From NCBI GenBank assembly GCA_025462645.1, contig JAOAPB010000129.1, positions 41,263 to 105,262 of the forward strand: DNA of 64,000 nucleotides. The letters run 5' to 3'. Shown here piece after piece: positions 51,730 to 60,496 of the stretch. Origin of the DNA: Edaphobacter sp. GTDB taxonomy: Bacteria; Acidobacteriota; Terriglobia; Terriglobales; Acidobacteriaceae. The notes beneath the pieces are model-generated. The model worked only from the letters and a program-made list of their open reading frames with translations, was not told the DNA's origin and did no database searches. Position 1 is the stretch's first letter. Each line of letters starts with the position of its first letter. The translations under genes were made by a program, and so were the position numbers.

Positions 51730-53396
51730 CGAAGCAGCAGCCGGTTGAGCGCGGGCGAGTATGCCAGCAAGGATACGAACAGCCCCATCAGACAGGCTAG
51801 CGCAAGGCTGTGCAACAGCACGAATCGGAGGATGGTCCCCTCAGTTCCATAGGTATCTGTGGCTGTCGTGGCGACCACAATGCTCTGTGGCGCGACCATC
51901 TTTCCCATCACGCCGCCGGTCGAGTTTGCCGAAGCCATGAGATAAGGCGAGACGCCCACCTGTTGCGCCGTGAGCTTCTGCAGGCTACCGAAGAGAACGT
52001 TTGACGATGTGTCGGAGCCGGTCGACGCAGTGCCAAGCCAACCGATGAGCGTGCCGAAGAATGGGTAAAAGGCTCCAGTGCGTGCAAACGCGAGGCCGAG
52101 CGTCGCATCCATGCCGCAGTAGCGCGTGATGAAGCCAAGCGCCATCAGGGCGGAGATGGTAACCAGCGTGAAGCGAATTGCCACGACGGTCTGCAGGAAT
52201 ACCTGCCAGATAACGCGTAGCTGGAGACCCATGACCAATCCAGCCAGGACAGCTGCGATAAAGATGCCGGTGCCGGTTGCGGAGAGCCAGTTGAAGGTGA
52301 AGATGGCAGCCTCAGCTGCTGCTGCGGGAACGGCGGGGGGCATGCGTAACACCATCTGGTGCAGGCCGCCGATGGGAATCCGCAGGCTGGTTGCCTCGTC
52401 CATCGATCGCGAGAGGAAAGGGAGTCCCCATAGCACGACACAGAACGTAAGTATGATCCAAGGGGTGGCAGCGCGCATCGCCACTCCCTTGCGGTTGCCG
52501 TTGGCTATCCGAGCATCATGCGTAACGTCTTGCAACGCGGCATTGAGGATACGCTTTGGCTTCCAGACACGGAGGAAGGCGATGAGAACAAAGATGCTGA
52601 CGCTCGATGCAGCGATGTCGACCAGCCAGGGCCCGTGGAGCGTCGAGACCAGGAGCAGTGTGCAACCGTACGTTGTTCCGACTATCAAGATGGCCGGCCA
52701 TATCTCCAGCATCGCGCTAAACCCTGCGAATGCCCATATGAGCCAGAACGGTACCAGCATGCAGAAGGGGGCGATGATGCGGCCGATAACGCGCGAGAGC
52801 AGCAGCGTATCCAACCCCGTAACGCCATGCAGCGCGACGATAGGGATACCAATGCCTCCAAAGGCTACGGGAGCGGTATTGGCCAGCAGCGCAAGACCTG
52901 CCGCATGCAGCGGCCGAAACCCGAGGCCGATGAGGATCGTCGCGCATACGGCGACCGGCGTTCCAAATCCTGCCGCGCCCTCAAAGAAGGCTCCGAAGGC
53001 AAACGCGATGAGAAGAAGCTGCAGTCGACTGTCCTCGGTGACGTTGATGAGGCACTCCTGCAGCAGAGAAAATCGCTTTGCGCGTACGGTCAGCTGATAG
53101 AGGAAGAGAACGGGAAAGACGATCCAACAGATGGGGAAGAGGCCGTAGCCTGCGCCTAGACCGGTCGCCAGCAAGGCCAGATGTACTGGCATATGAAAGA
53201 CACTCAGCGCAATGACCAGCGCAGTGACCAGGCCAGCCAGCGCGGCAAGGTGACCTTTGATCCGCAGACCAGCCATTGCGACGAGAAGAACCATCAAGGG
53301 TAGAGCAGCCCAGCCTGCGGAGATGAGCCAGTGGTGCGAGGGGTCGTAGCTCTGCTTCCAGGGCAAGACGAGCCGCGGAGATTGCCAAAGCAGCAT
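51726..53396 (-). CDS. lctP: L-lactate permease family transporter
   Basis: The 556-residue membrane protein has more than a dozen helices in the LctP arrangement, for example PVAVCATILIGLGFRPLHAA, ALLANTAPVAFGGIGIPIVA, GWLGTASTGSDTSSNVLFGS and MASANSTGGVMGKMVAPQSI. The family transports L-lactate, D-lactate or glycolate with protons. It is divergent from the LarA-like gene across about 250 bases and convergent with glycerate kinase. Confidence 0.93.
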   Translation of the reverse strand: MLLWQSPRLVLPWKQSYDPSHHWLISAGWAALPLMVLLVAMAGLRIKGHLAALAGLVTALVIALSVFHMPVHLALLATGLGAGYGLFPICWIVFPVLFLYQLTVRAKRFSLLQECLINVTEDSRLQLLLIAFAFGAFFEGAAGFGTPVAVCATILIGLGFRPLHAAGLALLANTAPVAFGGIGIPIVALHGVTGLDTLLLSRVIGRIIAPFCMLVPFWLIWAFAGFSAMLEIWPAILIVGTTYGCTLLLVSTLHGPWLVDIAASSVSIFVLIAFLRVWKPKRILNAALQDVTHDARIANGNRKGVAMRAATPWIILTFCVVLWGLPFLSRSMDEATSLRIPIGGLHQMVLRMPPAVPAAAAEAAIFTFNWLSATGTGIFIAAVLAGLVMGLQLRVIWQVFLQTVVAIRFTLVTISALMALGFITRYCGMDATLGLAFARTGAFYPFFGTLIGWLGTASTGSDTSSNVLFGSLQKLTAQQVGVSPYLMASANSTGGVMGKMVAPQSIVVATTATDTYGTEGTILRFVLLHSLALACLMGLFVSLLAYSPALNRLLLR

Positions 53397-53647
53397 GGTC
53401 GCAGTTTCTACAAGACCATTTGGATTGCTTGAGATAAAGACGGAATGTAGGATGCGAGCCTCGCCAAGGAAGTAGAGGCCTAGTATGCCCGGTCGAAGAG
53501 GTCTCTGTAAATAGCAGGTTCATCAAAAAATAGAAAGACCGTCAAAACTCCTGCGCCTCCGATGACATGTTGTGGTGTCATGGCTCTATAGTTAACCAGG
53601 ATTCACGTAGTTTTAATGGGAAGAGATCACGAATAAGCGTGCTTACG

Positions 53648-54916
53648 ATGCAGACATACTTCGCTTTTGGCAAACATGGTCTAACCTTCGATCTTCCGGA
53701 TGGCCCGGCATATGAGGTGATCGAAAGCCGCTCTGCCTCGCCGCTGGCGAATGTCAGTGCAGCGCTCGAAGCGGCGCTGGATGCGCCCATCGGCTGCCGT
53801 CCTCTGCGCGAACTCGCCACTGGCAAGCGGACAGCTGCAATCTCGGTCTGCGACATCACCCGCCCCGCGCCGAACCGCGTAACGCTGCCTCCCTTGTTGC
53901 GACGCCTGCATGAGGCGGGAATCCCCATTGAGGGCGTGACGATCCTGATCGCAACCGGCCTGCATCGTGAGGCGACGCCTGCGGAGATCGATACGATCGT
54001 CGGCCCCGAGATTGCCTCAGCCTATCGCATCGTCAATCACGATGCTCGCGTATTGACGGCCCATCGCTCGCTGGGCGCGACGCGCCGTGGAACACCGGTG
54101 TTCATCGACGAGCGCTTCATGGCAGCCGACCTGCACATCACGCTCGGCTTCATCGAGCAGCACCTGATGCTGGGCTTCTCCGGCGGCCGCAAGCTGATCG
54201 CTCCAGGCCTCGCCGCGCAGGAGACGATCAAGGTGATTCATTCCCCGAAGTTCATGCGCGAGCCGATGGCGACCGAAGGCTCCATCGCGGAGAATCCGCT
54301 CCACGAGGAGCTGCTGGAGATTGCACGTATGGCTCGCCACGACTTTGTGCTCGATGTGACCCTCACACAATCCCGCGAGATCTCTGGCATCTTTGCGGGC
54401 GATCCGGTGAAGGGCCATGCCGCCGGCGTGGAGTTTCTGCGTACCACGTCGCTCGAACGCCTCACCGGTCTGGCGGATGTGGTCATTACCAGCGCCGCCG
54501 GGCATCCGCTGGATCTCACGTTCTACCAGACGATCAAGGGCATCACGGCGGCGCAGCACATCGTCAAACCAGGCGGCAGAATTCTGATCCTCGGTGAATG
54601 TTCCGAAGGAATAGGATCACCCGAGTTCGCGCGCAAACTGCGGGAGTTTACAAGCTATGAGAGTTTTCTCGCCGGCCTGATGGGGGTTCCGGTCGAAGTC
54701 GATCAGTGGCAGCTTGAGAAACTCGCGCTAGTCGGACTGAAGCAAGAGCTTTTTTTCTATGCGCCAGGCATCTCCAGTGCGGAGCTTGGAAGTCTTGCGT
54801 CGCTCGCATACGCCACGGCTGAAGAGGCAGTTTCGGCTGTGTTGCAAGGGCTGCCCTCTGGCGCTCGCGTAGCTCTGGTTCCCGAAGGTCCCTACGTCTA
54901 CGCACGTGTCGAATGA
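53648..54916 (+). CDS. LarA-type nickel-dependent 2-hydroxyacid racemase homologue
   Basis: The start at 53,648 gives MQTYFAFGKHGLTFDLPDG. The 422-residue product has the Lar domains, with CDITRPAPNR near residue 68. As I recall the Lactiplantibacillus LarA numbering, the catalytic and cofactor residues are His108, His174, Lys184 and His200. Here His106 (TGLHREAT), His172 (IEQHLMLGF), Lys182 (GGRKLIAPG) and His198 (VIHSPKF) match with a constant offset of two, so the nickel pincer cofactor site appears intact. Homologues vary in substrate: lactate, malate, phenyllactate or sugar acids. No larB, larC or larE is in the window. The lactate permease and glycerate kinase nearby point to a C3 hydroxyacid. 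Confidence 0.88.
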   Translation: MQTYFAFGKHGLTFDLPDGPAYEVIESRSASPLANVSAALEAALDAPIGCRPLRELATGKRTAAISVCDITRPAPNRVTLPPLLRRLHEAGIPIEGVTILIATGLHREATPAEIDTIVGPEIASAYRIVNHDARVLTAHRSLGATRRGTPVFIDERFMAADLHITLGFIEQHLMLGFSGGRKLIAPGLAAQETIKVIHSPKFMREPMATEGSIAENPLHEELLEIARMARHDFVLDVTLTQSREISGIFAGDPVKGHAAGVEFLRTTSLERLTGLADVVITSAAGHPLDLTFYQTIKGITAAQHIVKPGGRILILGECSEGIGSPEFARKLREFTSYESFLAGLMGVPVEVDQWQLEKLALVGLKQELFFYAPGISSAELGSLASLAYATAEEAVSAVLQGLPSGARVALVPEGPYVYARVE

Positions 54917-54976
54917 TGATCAATCCGCACGTAGCTCGTACAATCGGGGGAGTCCCGGCACGGAGCTTCCATCAAT

Positions 54977-55990
54977 ATGCCTGATTCCTTATCGCAACAG
55001 AACGTAGATACAGGCGAGTACCCGCTCGTTCTCATCGTAATTTTGAACTGGAACAGCTCCGAAGAGACGGTGACCGCCGTCGAGTCCGTTCTCAAGATGG
55101 GCTATCCCAACTTTCGCGTCCTGGTGGTTGATAACGGATCGACCGATAACTCCGTAGTCGAGCTCAGGAAGATTGCAGGCAGTCGCGTCGAGCTTCTGGA
55201 ATCGGCTGTCAACAACGGATACACGGGTGGTTGCAATTTGGGTCTTGCGCGAGCCTTGGAGCTTGACGCAGCGTATGTCTGGCTCTTGAATAATGATGCC
55301 GTTGTTGCTCCCGAGACGCTCTCATCGCTGGTTGCGCTGGCTCAGACGGATCCTCGGATAGGTCTGGCCACGCCTGTCATAGCCTCTCTGGACGAGGTGC
55401 CGCATATCACCTTCGCTGGTGGAGTCTGCGATATGAATGCCGCGCTCTATGAGGAGACGAACGATATTGCGATTGCGCAGCAATGGGCGACCGAGCGTCC
55501 CAAGGCCGGCCTGGTCATAGGGACGGCTATGCTGATCCGTACTCGCCTGATACGAGAGATAGGCATGTTGGACGAGTCGTTCTTCATGTACTACGAAGAT
55601 ATCGACTACTCTGCACGAAGTCTCAAAGCAGGCTATCGCAACGTGGTTGACTGGTCATCCGTTGTGTATCACTTGGAGAAGAACCGTAATACCAATCCGC
55701 TCGGAATGAAGCCCCACTACTGGTATTACATCGCAAGGAATGAGAGCCGCTTCTGGCGGAAGCATCTGGGGCTCATCAAGAGTCTAAAAAATTCATGGTG
55801 GAGCTTCAATGGATTCCTGCGCCACCGCAATCGTTGCAAGGCCAGTCCCGTCGCGAGTGAGGCTATCCTCGCGGGACTATGGCATGGCTGGCTCAATAAA
55901 AGCGGTCCCTATCAGCCGAACTACCGAATGCCTGGCATAGCTGCCGAGATCGTGAAGCTTTATGGTCGAAGGCACGCACTGCAGAATTAG
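54977..55990 (+). CDS. Glycosyltransferase family 2
   Basis: The 337-residue protein has the GT-A start VLIVILNWNSSEETVTAVES, the sugar-nucleotide site VVDNGSTDNS, the DxD-region WLLNNDAVV and YYEDIDYSARSLKAGYR, as in rhamnosyl- or similar transferases. It probably adds a sugar to a surface polysaccharide or lipid. Its end overlaps the convergent deacetylase by 4 bases. A membrane anchor is not evident. Confidence 0.9.
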   Translation: MPDSLSQQNVDTGEYPLVLIVILNWNSSEETVTAVESVLKMGYPNFRVLVVDNGSTDNSVVELRKIAGSRVELLESAVNNGYTGGCNLGLARALELDAAYVWLLNNDAVVAPETLSSLVALAQTDPRIGLATPVIASLDEVPHITFAGGVCDMNAALYEETNDIAIAQQWATERPKAGLVIGTAMLIRTRLIREIGMLDESFFMYYEDIDYSARSLKAGYRNVVDWSSVVYHLEKNRNTNPLGMKPHYWYYIARNESRFWRKHLGLIKSLKNSWWSFNGFLRHRNRCKASPVASEAILAGLWHGWLNKSGPYQPNYRMPGIAAEIVKLYGRRHALQN

Positions 55991-56988
55991 TACGGCAAGC
56001 GGCCGAGCTTCGCGTTCATGAGGGTCTCTGTTCGAAAGAGCAGGGCGTCGGGGTTTGTGCCCCCTCTCAGCAGGTTGGTTGGGTTCATCTTCTCAGCTGT
56101 GTTTACCCCACCATAGAAAGAGAAGCACATCGTATAGCCAAGGGATCGGGCAATCTCTTCCGTCGTTCCGTCAAAGGCGCCCCGGGTTCCGACGGGATAG
56201 GCAAGTGTGGAGACTGGGCTCCCGATATTCTCTTCAATCTCTCTCTTGGATTGCTCCAACTCCCATCGCTGCTGCTCCGGGGAGATCTGGCCAAGAATGC
56301 GATGCGTCTGTGTATGAGAGCCGATGACCATTCCCGCGCTCTTCATCTCCTTCGCCTCTTGCCAGTTCAGAAAGCGTCTGCCTGGTTCAGGCAAAGCGCA
56401 CTCCGTCTCCGCTCGAAGCTCCTCCAGCAACTCGGCGCCATGGGTGTTTCCAGGCTGCTTGTAGTGCTTCAGAACGCTGTGGATCGCCGCTTCACGGTCT
56501 GCAGTCAGCGTAAGCGCGAGTGGCCCCGGAGTCTTTAATTTGATCTGTTGTTTTTTCGTATTCCGTACCAGATAAGCAATCTCATCCCACCATGGGATAC
56601 AGGACGTTCCAACATACTCCGGAACAACGAAGAAGGCCGCTCCCACCTGATTCGCGCGCAGTACATCGAATGCAGTTGTGTAGTTATCCAGATAGCCATC
56701 GTCAAACGTAATGGCGACATGCATCTGCTTTAACTTTGTTCTGCCGGAGACCAGGTCTTCGAGTTCCTCCCCAGAGACAACATGCAGGTGTCTCTTGAAA
56801 TACTTAATCTGCATGTCGAGATCGTCTGCGGTGGCACTGAAGACCTCGCGGTCGAAGCGAGCCTTCGAGGCATCTCCCACGCGATGATGATTGATGATGA
56901 AGATCCCTGGTTTGGACCGGTACATCTCCAGCATCCGCAGGATGCCAAGCCTCTGCATCGCGCTCGCGAGCATTCGTCTCTTCGACAT
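55987..56988 (-). CDS. Polysaccharide deacetylase
   Basis: The 333-residue protein shows the NodB domain. HVAITFDDGYLDNYTTAFDV holds the catalytic base and metal Asp, AAFFVVPEYVGTSCIPWWDE follows, and IGSHTQTHRILGQIS supplies the two metal His residues. STLAYPVGTRGAFDGTTEEI completes the pattern. It removes acetyl groups from amino sugars or related substrates. An N-terminal alpha segment precedes the domain. It neighbours a glycosyltransferase and an ATP-grasp gene, as expected of a cell-surface cluster. Confidence 0.9.
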   Translation of the reverse strand: MSKRRMLASAMQRLGILRMLEMYRSKPGIFIINHHRVGDASKARFDREVFSATADDLDMQIKYFKRHLHVVSGEELEDLVSGRTKLKQMHVAITFDDGYLDNYTTAFDVLRANQVGAAFFVVPEYVGTSCIPWWDEIAYLVRNTKKQQIKLKTPGPLALTLTADREAAIHSVLKHYKQPGNTHGAELLEELRAETECALPEPGRRFLNWQEAKEMKSAGMVIGSHTQTHRILGQISPEQQRWELEQSKREIEENIGSPVSTLAYPVGTRGAFDGTTEEIARSLGYTMCFSFYGGVNTAEKMNPTNLLRGGTNPDALLFRTETLMNAKLGRLPY

Positions 56989-57024
56989 GCGATGACATAT
57001 CTCCTGATAGAGATTATAGGTTGG

Positions 57025-58263
57025 TCAGGCTAACTTCCGCCTGAGTCCAAGCGCGCGCAGGATCGTTCCCATAATGACGCGGATACAGCCTTTGACAGTC
57101 GTCGTGGTTGGACGAATGTCATGCAGGTCGAAATCGAAGAATTCAAGCGGGCCGCGATAGGACTTCCAGATCTCGCCCCAGGTAAGAATCCGTTGCTCCA
57201 CATAGCGCGGTAGCGCAGGAATATCACGACGCAAAACTACGTGGCGGAACCCGAGCCAGGTGGCCTCCATGGGGTCGACAGTCTGTCCGATCAGATCGAG
57301 GTAGTGCAGCCAGCCAATATCCACCCCTGCATAAACCGAGGCGTCGGCGGTAACACTGAAGCGAGGATTAGCCTCAATCAGGCGCACGACGCCATCGCGC
57401 GTATCGCGCTTCACCTCGATCTCGCAGATACCGACATAGCCGATGCCACGCAGGAAGGTATCGCACACCGCGGCGACTTCGGTATCTACTACGGGCTCGA
57501 CGATGGAACCGCTTCCGAACATCACAGGGTAGGCGCGGAGTTCGTGCACCACGCAGTGTCCGAGCCTACGGCTTCCGTGACCATACACCGAGAGATAGCA
57601 GTACTTGGCATCGTCGCCACCAGCGATGATCTCCTGGGCCATCACCTCCGGACGGTAGGGTTCAGTAAGCGCATACTCGTCGAGCAACTCTGTCGCTGTC
57701 TCCGCTGTAATCAGCTTGAGCCCGCGAAGTTTATTGCCCTCCGGAAGAACATCCCACTCGCGCTGGTGGCGCGGTTTGAGCAGGCAGGGAAAACGCGCCT
57801 CGCCCGCGAAACGTTCCAGGTCGGCACGGGACTGAATGTACGTGCTTCGCGGAATCGGCAGGCCATGTTTTGCCGCCAGGGCGTACTGCTGCTCTTTGGT
57901 CGCGAGCGCAGCCTGCACCGCAATCGATTCCAGCGAAAAGATGAAATGATCCTTCAACGCCTCTACGTGCTTGCCCAGCGCGGAGACGAATATGTCGGCA
58001 GCGGGGATGATGACAGGCTTCGATCCCAGCTGCCGAGCCAGATCGATCATGAACGCTATCCATTCCTGAGGATGCGTATCCGGGTTGGGGCAGAGATAAG
58101 ACTTTCCGTATGCCGACCGGAAGCCCTCATGTTCGGCATCACAGTCGATCCCGACGGTGCGAACGCCGCGCCGCAGCAGATCGCGCATGAGGTTCAGGCC
58201 AGTTTGGAAGACGCTTGCGACAACGACGGGCGGCCAGTCATTTTGGGCTCGAAGAGGGGTCAC
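57025..58263 (-). CDS. ATP-grasp enzyme (carboxylate-amine ligase-like)
   Basis: The 412-residue protein has ATP-grasp features: VIIPAADIFVSALGKHVEAL, ATP-binding EARFPCLLKPRHQREWDVLP, EVMAQEIIAGGDDAKYCYLS, and the Mg site GICEIEVKRD followed by LIEANPRFSVTA. It resembles exopolysaccharide-linked D-aspartate or carboxylate-amine ligases. It most likely joins an amine to a carboxylate using ATP, and the substrate is unknown. It has the same orientation as the deacetylase, 37 bases upstream, so they may share a transcript. Confidence 0.85.
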   Translation of the reverse strand: MTPLRAQNDWPPVVVASVFQTGLNLMRDLLRRGVRTVGIDCDAEHEGFRSAYGKSYLCPNPDTHPQEWIAFMIDLARQLGSKPVIIPAADIFVSALGKHVEALKDHFIFSLESIAVQAALATKEQQYALAAKHGLPIPRSTYIQSRADLERFAGEARFPCLLKPRHQREWDVLPEGNKLRGLKLITAETATELLDEYALTEPYRPEVMAQEIIAGGDDAKYCYLSVYGHGSRRLGHCVVHELRAYPVMFGSGSIVEPVVDTEVAAVCDTFLRGIGYVGICEIEVKRDTRDGVVRLIEANPRFSVTADASVYAGVDIGWLHYLDLIGQTVDPMEATWLGFRHVVLRRDIPALPRYVEQRILTWGEIWKSYRGPLEFFDFDLHDIRPTTTTVKGCIRVIMGTILRALGLRRKLA

Positions 58264-58347
58264 GCGGTCGATGTCAGCTCCGTAAGATGGCCTTGAGTCG
58301 GCACGGTCTCCGGGTGCAGTTTAGCACGCATCCTCCGATTGAGAGAT

Positions 58348-58423
58348 TGGAGCACCGAGAGGGAATTGAACCCTCGAATACTGGTTTTGCAGACCAGCGC
58401 GTTAGCCACTTCGCCATCGGTGC
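58348..58423 (-). tRNA. tRNA-Cys (GCA), copy 1
   Basis: A complete 76-base cloverleaf: acceptor GCACCGA/TCGGTGC, anticodon arm CTGGT-CTGCAAA-ACCAG with anticodon GCA, T-arm GAGGG-TTCAATT-CCCTC, discriminator U (a tRNA-Cys identity base) and encoded CCA. The sequence is identical to the copy at 59,358. Confidence 0.95.
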
Positions 58424-58473
58424 TCATTGTTGCCAGCTCGCCGGTCAAGCTCGCAGCCTGCCAGTCATCATAT

Positions 58474-59139
58474 CTATTTCTCGGGAAAGATCAGATTTTT
58501 CTTTGACAGATACCAGCTCTTCACATCGAGCCCGGCACCACCGTCAGTGGTCCGCTTTGCGGCATCCTCCTGTGTGGCAGGAGCAGCAACGATCACCGGA
58601 TCGCCCGGAACCCAGTTGGCCGGACAGCTTACGCCATTGGCGTCCACCGTCTGCAGCCCCTGAAAGATGCGGATCAACTCATCCACGTTGCGCCCGAGCT
58701 GCATCGGGTAGTAAAGCAGCGCGCGAACGTTGCCCTTTGGATCGATGACGAACACGGACCGCACGGCCGCCGTGTCGCTCACCGCCTCATGCACCAGCCC
58801 ATAGGCCTGGGAGACCTTCTGGTCCAGGTCGGCGATTACGGGAAACTTCACCTGAACGCCGGCGATCGATTCCAAGTCGCGGATCCACGCGATGTGCGAA
58901 AAGATCGAGTCGATCGACACGCCAATCAACTGAACATTAAGCCTCTCGAAGTCGTCATGCCGTTTGGCGAACTCGATAAATTCGGTTGAGCAGACCGGCG
59001 TAAAGTCCGACGGATGCGAGAAGAGCATCACCCACTTTCCCTTGGTGGTGTAGTCGCTCAGCCGGATGAGGCCATGCGTGCTCTTCGATTCGAAGTTTGG
59101 CGCCGGTTCCATAATGCGCGGAATGCGTGACTCGCTCAT
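58474..59139 (-). CDS. Peroxiredoxin (AhpC/Prx6-like), gene A
   Basis: The 221-residue protein has the peroxidatic motif SHPSDFTPVCSTE (Pro-x3-Thr-x2-Cys). A second Cys lies late in NGVSCPANWVPGDP, so it may work by a two-Cys mechanism. AVRSVFVIDPKGNVRALLYY is typical of the Prx6 group. AAGGAG precedes the ATG by five bases. It reduces hydroperoxides using a thiol donor. It lies between two identical tRNA-Cys genes, 51 bases from the downstream one. Confidence 0.93.
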   Translation of the reverse strand: MSESRIPRIMEPAPNFESKSTHGLIRLSDYTTKGKWVMLFSHPSDFTPVCSTEFIEFAKRHDDFERLNVQLIGVSIDSIFSHIAWIRDLESIAGVQVKFPVIADLDQKVSQAYGLVHEAVSDTAAVRSVFVIDPKGNVRALLYYPMQLGRNVDELIRIFQGLQTVDANGVSCPANWVPGDPVIVAAPATQEDAAKRTTDGGAGLDVKSWYLSKKNLIFPEK

Positions 59140-59357
59140 GGCTACTCCTTGTGCATCGCGACATCGCGCGAAGAAGAGATCAGTCTCAGGAAGATCATTG
59201 TAGCTTCACAACCGTTGATCTCCTCTCCGAGAAAGCCGGATGAGTCTCAGCGTGGCTATTGGGCGAGCCGTTGTCCCGCAAGTTTGCTGACTGCAGACCC
59301 ATGGAATGGAGTGTGTTGGATGAAGGAGGGAGCGGTACAGAGAAGAGGTGAGATTTT

Positions 59358-59433
59358 TGGAGCACCGAGAGGGAATTGAACCCTCGAATACTGGTTTTGC
59401 AGACCAGCGCGTTAGCCACTTCGCCATCGGTGC
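59358..59433 (-). tRNA. tRNA-Cys (GCA), copy 2
   Basis: Identical over all 76 bases to 58,348-58,423, with the same anticodon GCA, U discriminator and encoded CCA. Identity stops two bases beyond the 5' end, so only the tRNA itself is shared. Confidence 0.95.
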
Positions 59434-59481
59434 TCTCATCCGCCTTGCAGATGCAAGGCGGAGCAATTCGAAACGAGTCGA

Positions 59482-60138
59482 TTATTTAGGTTGAGTTGTG
59501 GTGCGAAGGTACGGCTTCACCGTCTTGAAGCCCGGGAAGAGAGACTTCGCCTCTTCGTCCGACACTGCCCCCGTGATGATGACATCGTCGCCCTGCTTCC
59601 AGTCCGCCGGTGTCGCCACCTTGTGCTTGGCCGTCAACTGGATGGAGTCGAGCACGCGGATGATCTCGTCGAAGTTGCGGCCCGTCGTCATGGGATAGGC
59701 CAGCGTCAGCTTGATACGCTTGTCCGGTCCGATCACAAAGACAGTGCGGACAGGCGCATTGTTTGCGGGGGTACGGCCCTCGCAACTGTCGCCCTCATCG
59801 GCTGCCAGCATGTCGTACAACTTCGCGATCTTCAACTCGGTGTCGCCGATGATCGGATAGTTCACCTTGGCTCCGCCAACCTCTTCGATGTCCACAGCCC
59901 ACTTTGCATGGTTGGTGACGGGGTCTACGCTGAGTCCGATCACCTTGGCTCCACGCTTCGCGAAATCGCCTTCCAGATTCGCGACCGCGCCCAGCTCCGT
60001 GGTGCAGACAGGGGTAAAGTCCTTCGGGTGGGAGAACAAGACAGCCCAGTTGTCGCCGATCCACTCATGGAACTGAATGGTTCCATGGGTAGTGTCAGCA
60101 GTAAAATCAGGAGCTACATCATTGATACGAAGTGACAT
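59482..60138 (-). CDS. Peroxiredoxin (Prx6/1-Cys), gene B
   Basis: The start at 60,138 gives MSLRINDVAPDFTADTTHG. The 218-residue product has SHPKDFTPVCTTELGAVANL with the peroxidatic Cys, and the Prx6 hallmark APVRTVFVIGPDKRIKL. Another Cys lies in EGDSCEGRTP, probably not resolving. The family usually has about 215 residues and one essential Cys. It is related to gene A (58,474) but clearly diverged, so the pair is ancient. It is followed 48 bases later by tRNA-Cys copy 2. Confidence 0.95.
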   Translation of the reverse strand: MSLRINDVAPDFTADTTHGTIQFHEWIGDNWAVLFSHPKDFTPVCTTELGAVANLEGDFAKRGAKVIGLSVDPVTNHAKWAVDIEEVGGAKVNYPIIGDTELKIAKLYDMLAADEGDSCEGRTPANNAPVRTVFVIGPDKRIKLTLAYPMTTGRNFDEIIRVLDSIQLTAKHKVATPADWKQGDDVIITGAVSDEEAKSLFPGFKTVKPYLRTTTQPK

Positions 60139-60168
60139 GGTCGATTTGCCTTTCGGGGGGTTGCCCAA

Positions 60169-60496
60169 ACTTTTTTTGAGATAACCGTTTCAAAAGATCG
60201 CGAAGCCAAAACTCCACGGTGGAATTTCCGGTCCGCTAATTGCCGCTACATGCAAAAAAACACCCGGCTAGTTAGCTCTGGGTGGTTTTTGCGGTTACTC
60301 GAAGATGCTCACTCCGATTCGCTTATTCACACACCCCTGCTGCGCTACAGCAGCTACAGCAACAGAGTGTGGTGTTCGTGTTTGGCGCTATCGTCATGGT
60401 TGATCTTTTTTGTACCGCAGCTAGCTGAACTAGCATCTAGCATGAAGCAGTTGGGCCCATTTTGGTCTATCCAAACCATAGCCCGAGGAGCATTTC
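60169..60496. other. Intergenic region between peroxiredoxin B and phzF-like gene
   Basis: About 330 bases without a gene. A hairpin (AAAAACACCC / GGGTGGTTTTT with one bulge) at 60,256-60,290 has A-rich and T-rich sides, so it could end transcription in either direction; no gene clearly needs it. CTAGC is repeated at 60,421-60,460. GAGGAG before the ATG at 60,497 is a good ribosome site for the next gene. Confidence 0.4.

Noticed and set aside
57241..58296. A 351-codon frame antisense to the ATP-grasp gene
   Set aside because: No recognisable domain, and the opposite strand has a complete ATP-grasp pattern.
60256..60290. Terminator between peroxiredoxin B and the phzF-like gene
   Set aside because: The hairpin lies upstream of both gene starts, so neither transcript needs termination there; left only as a note on the intergenic region.
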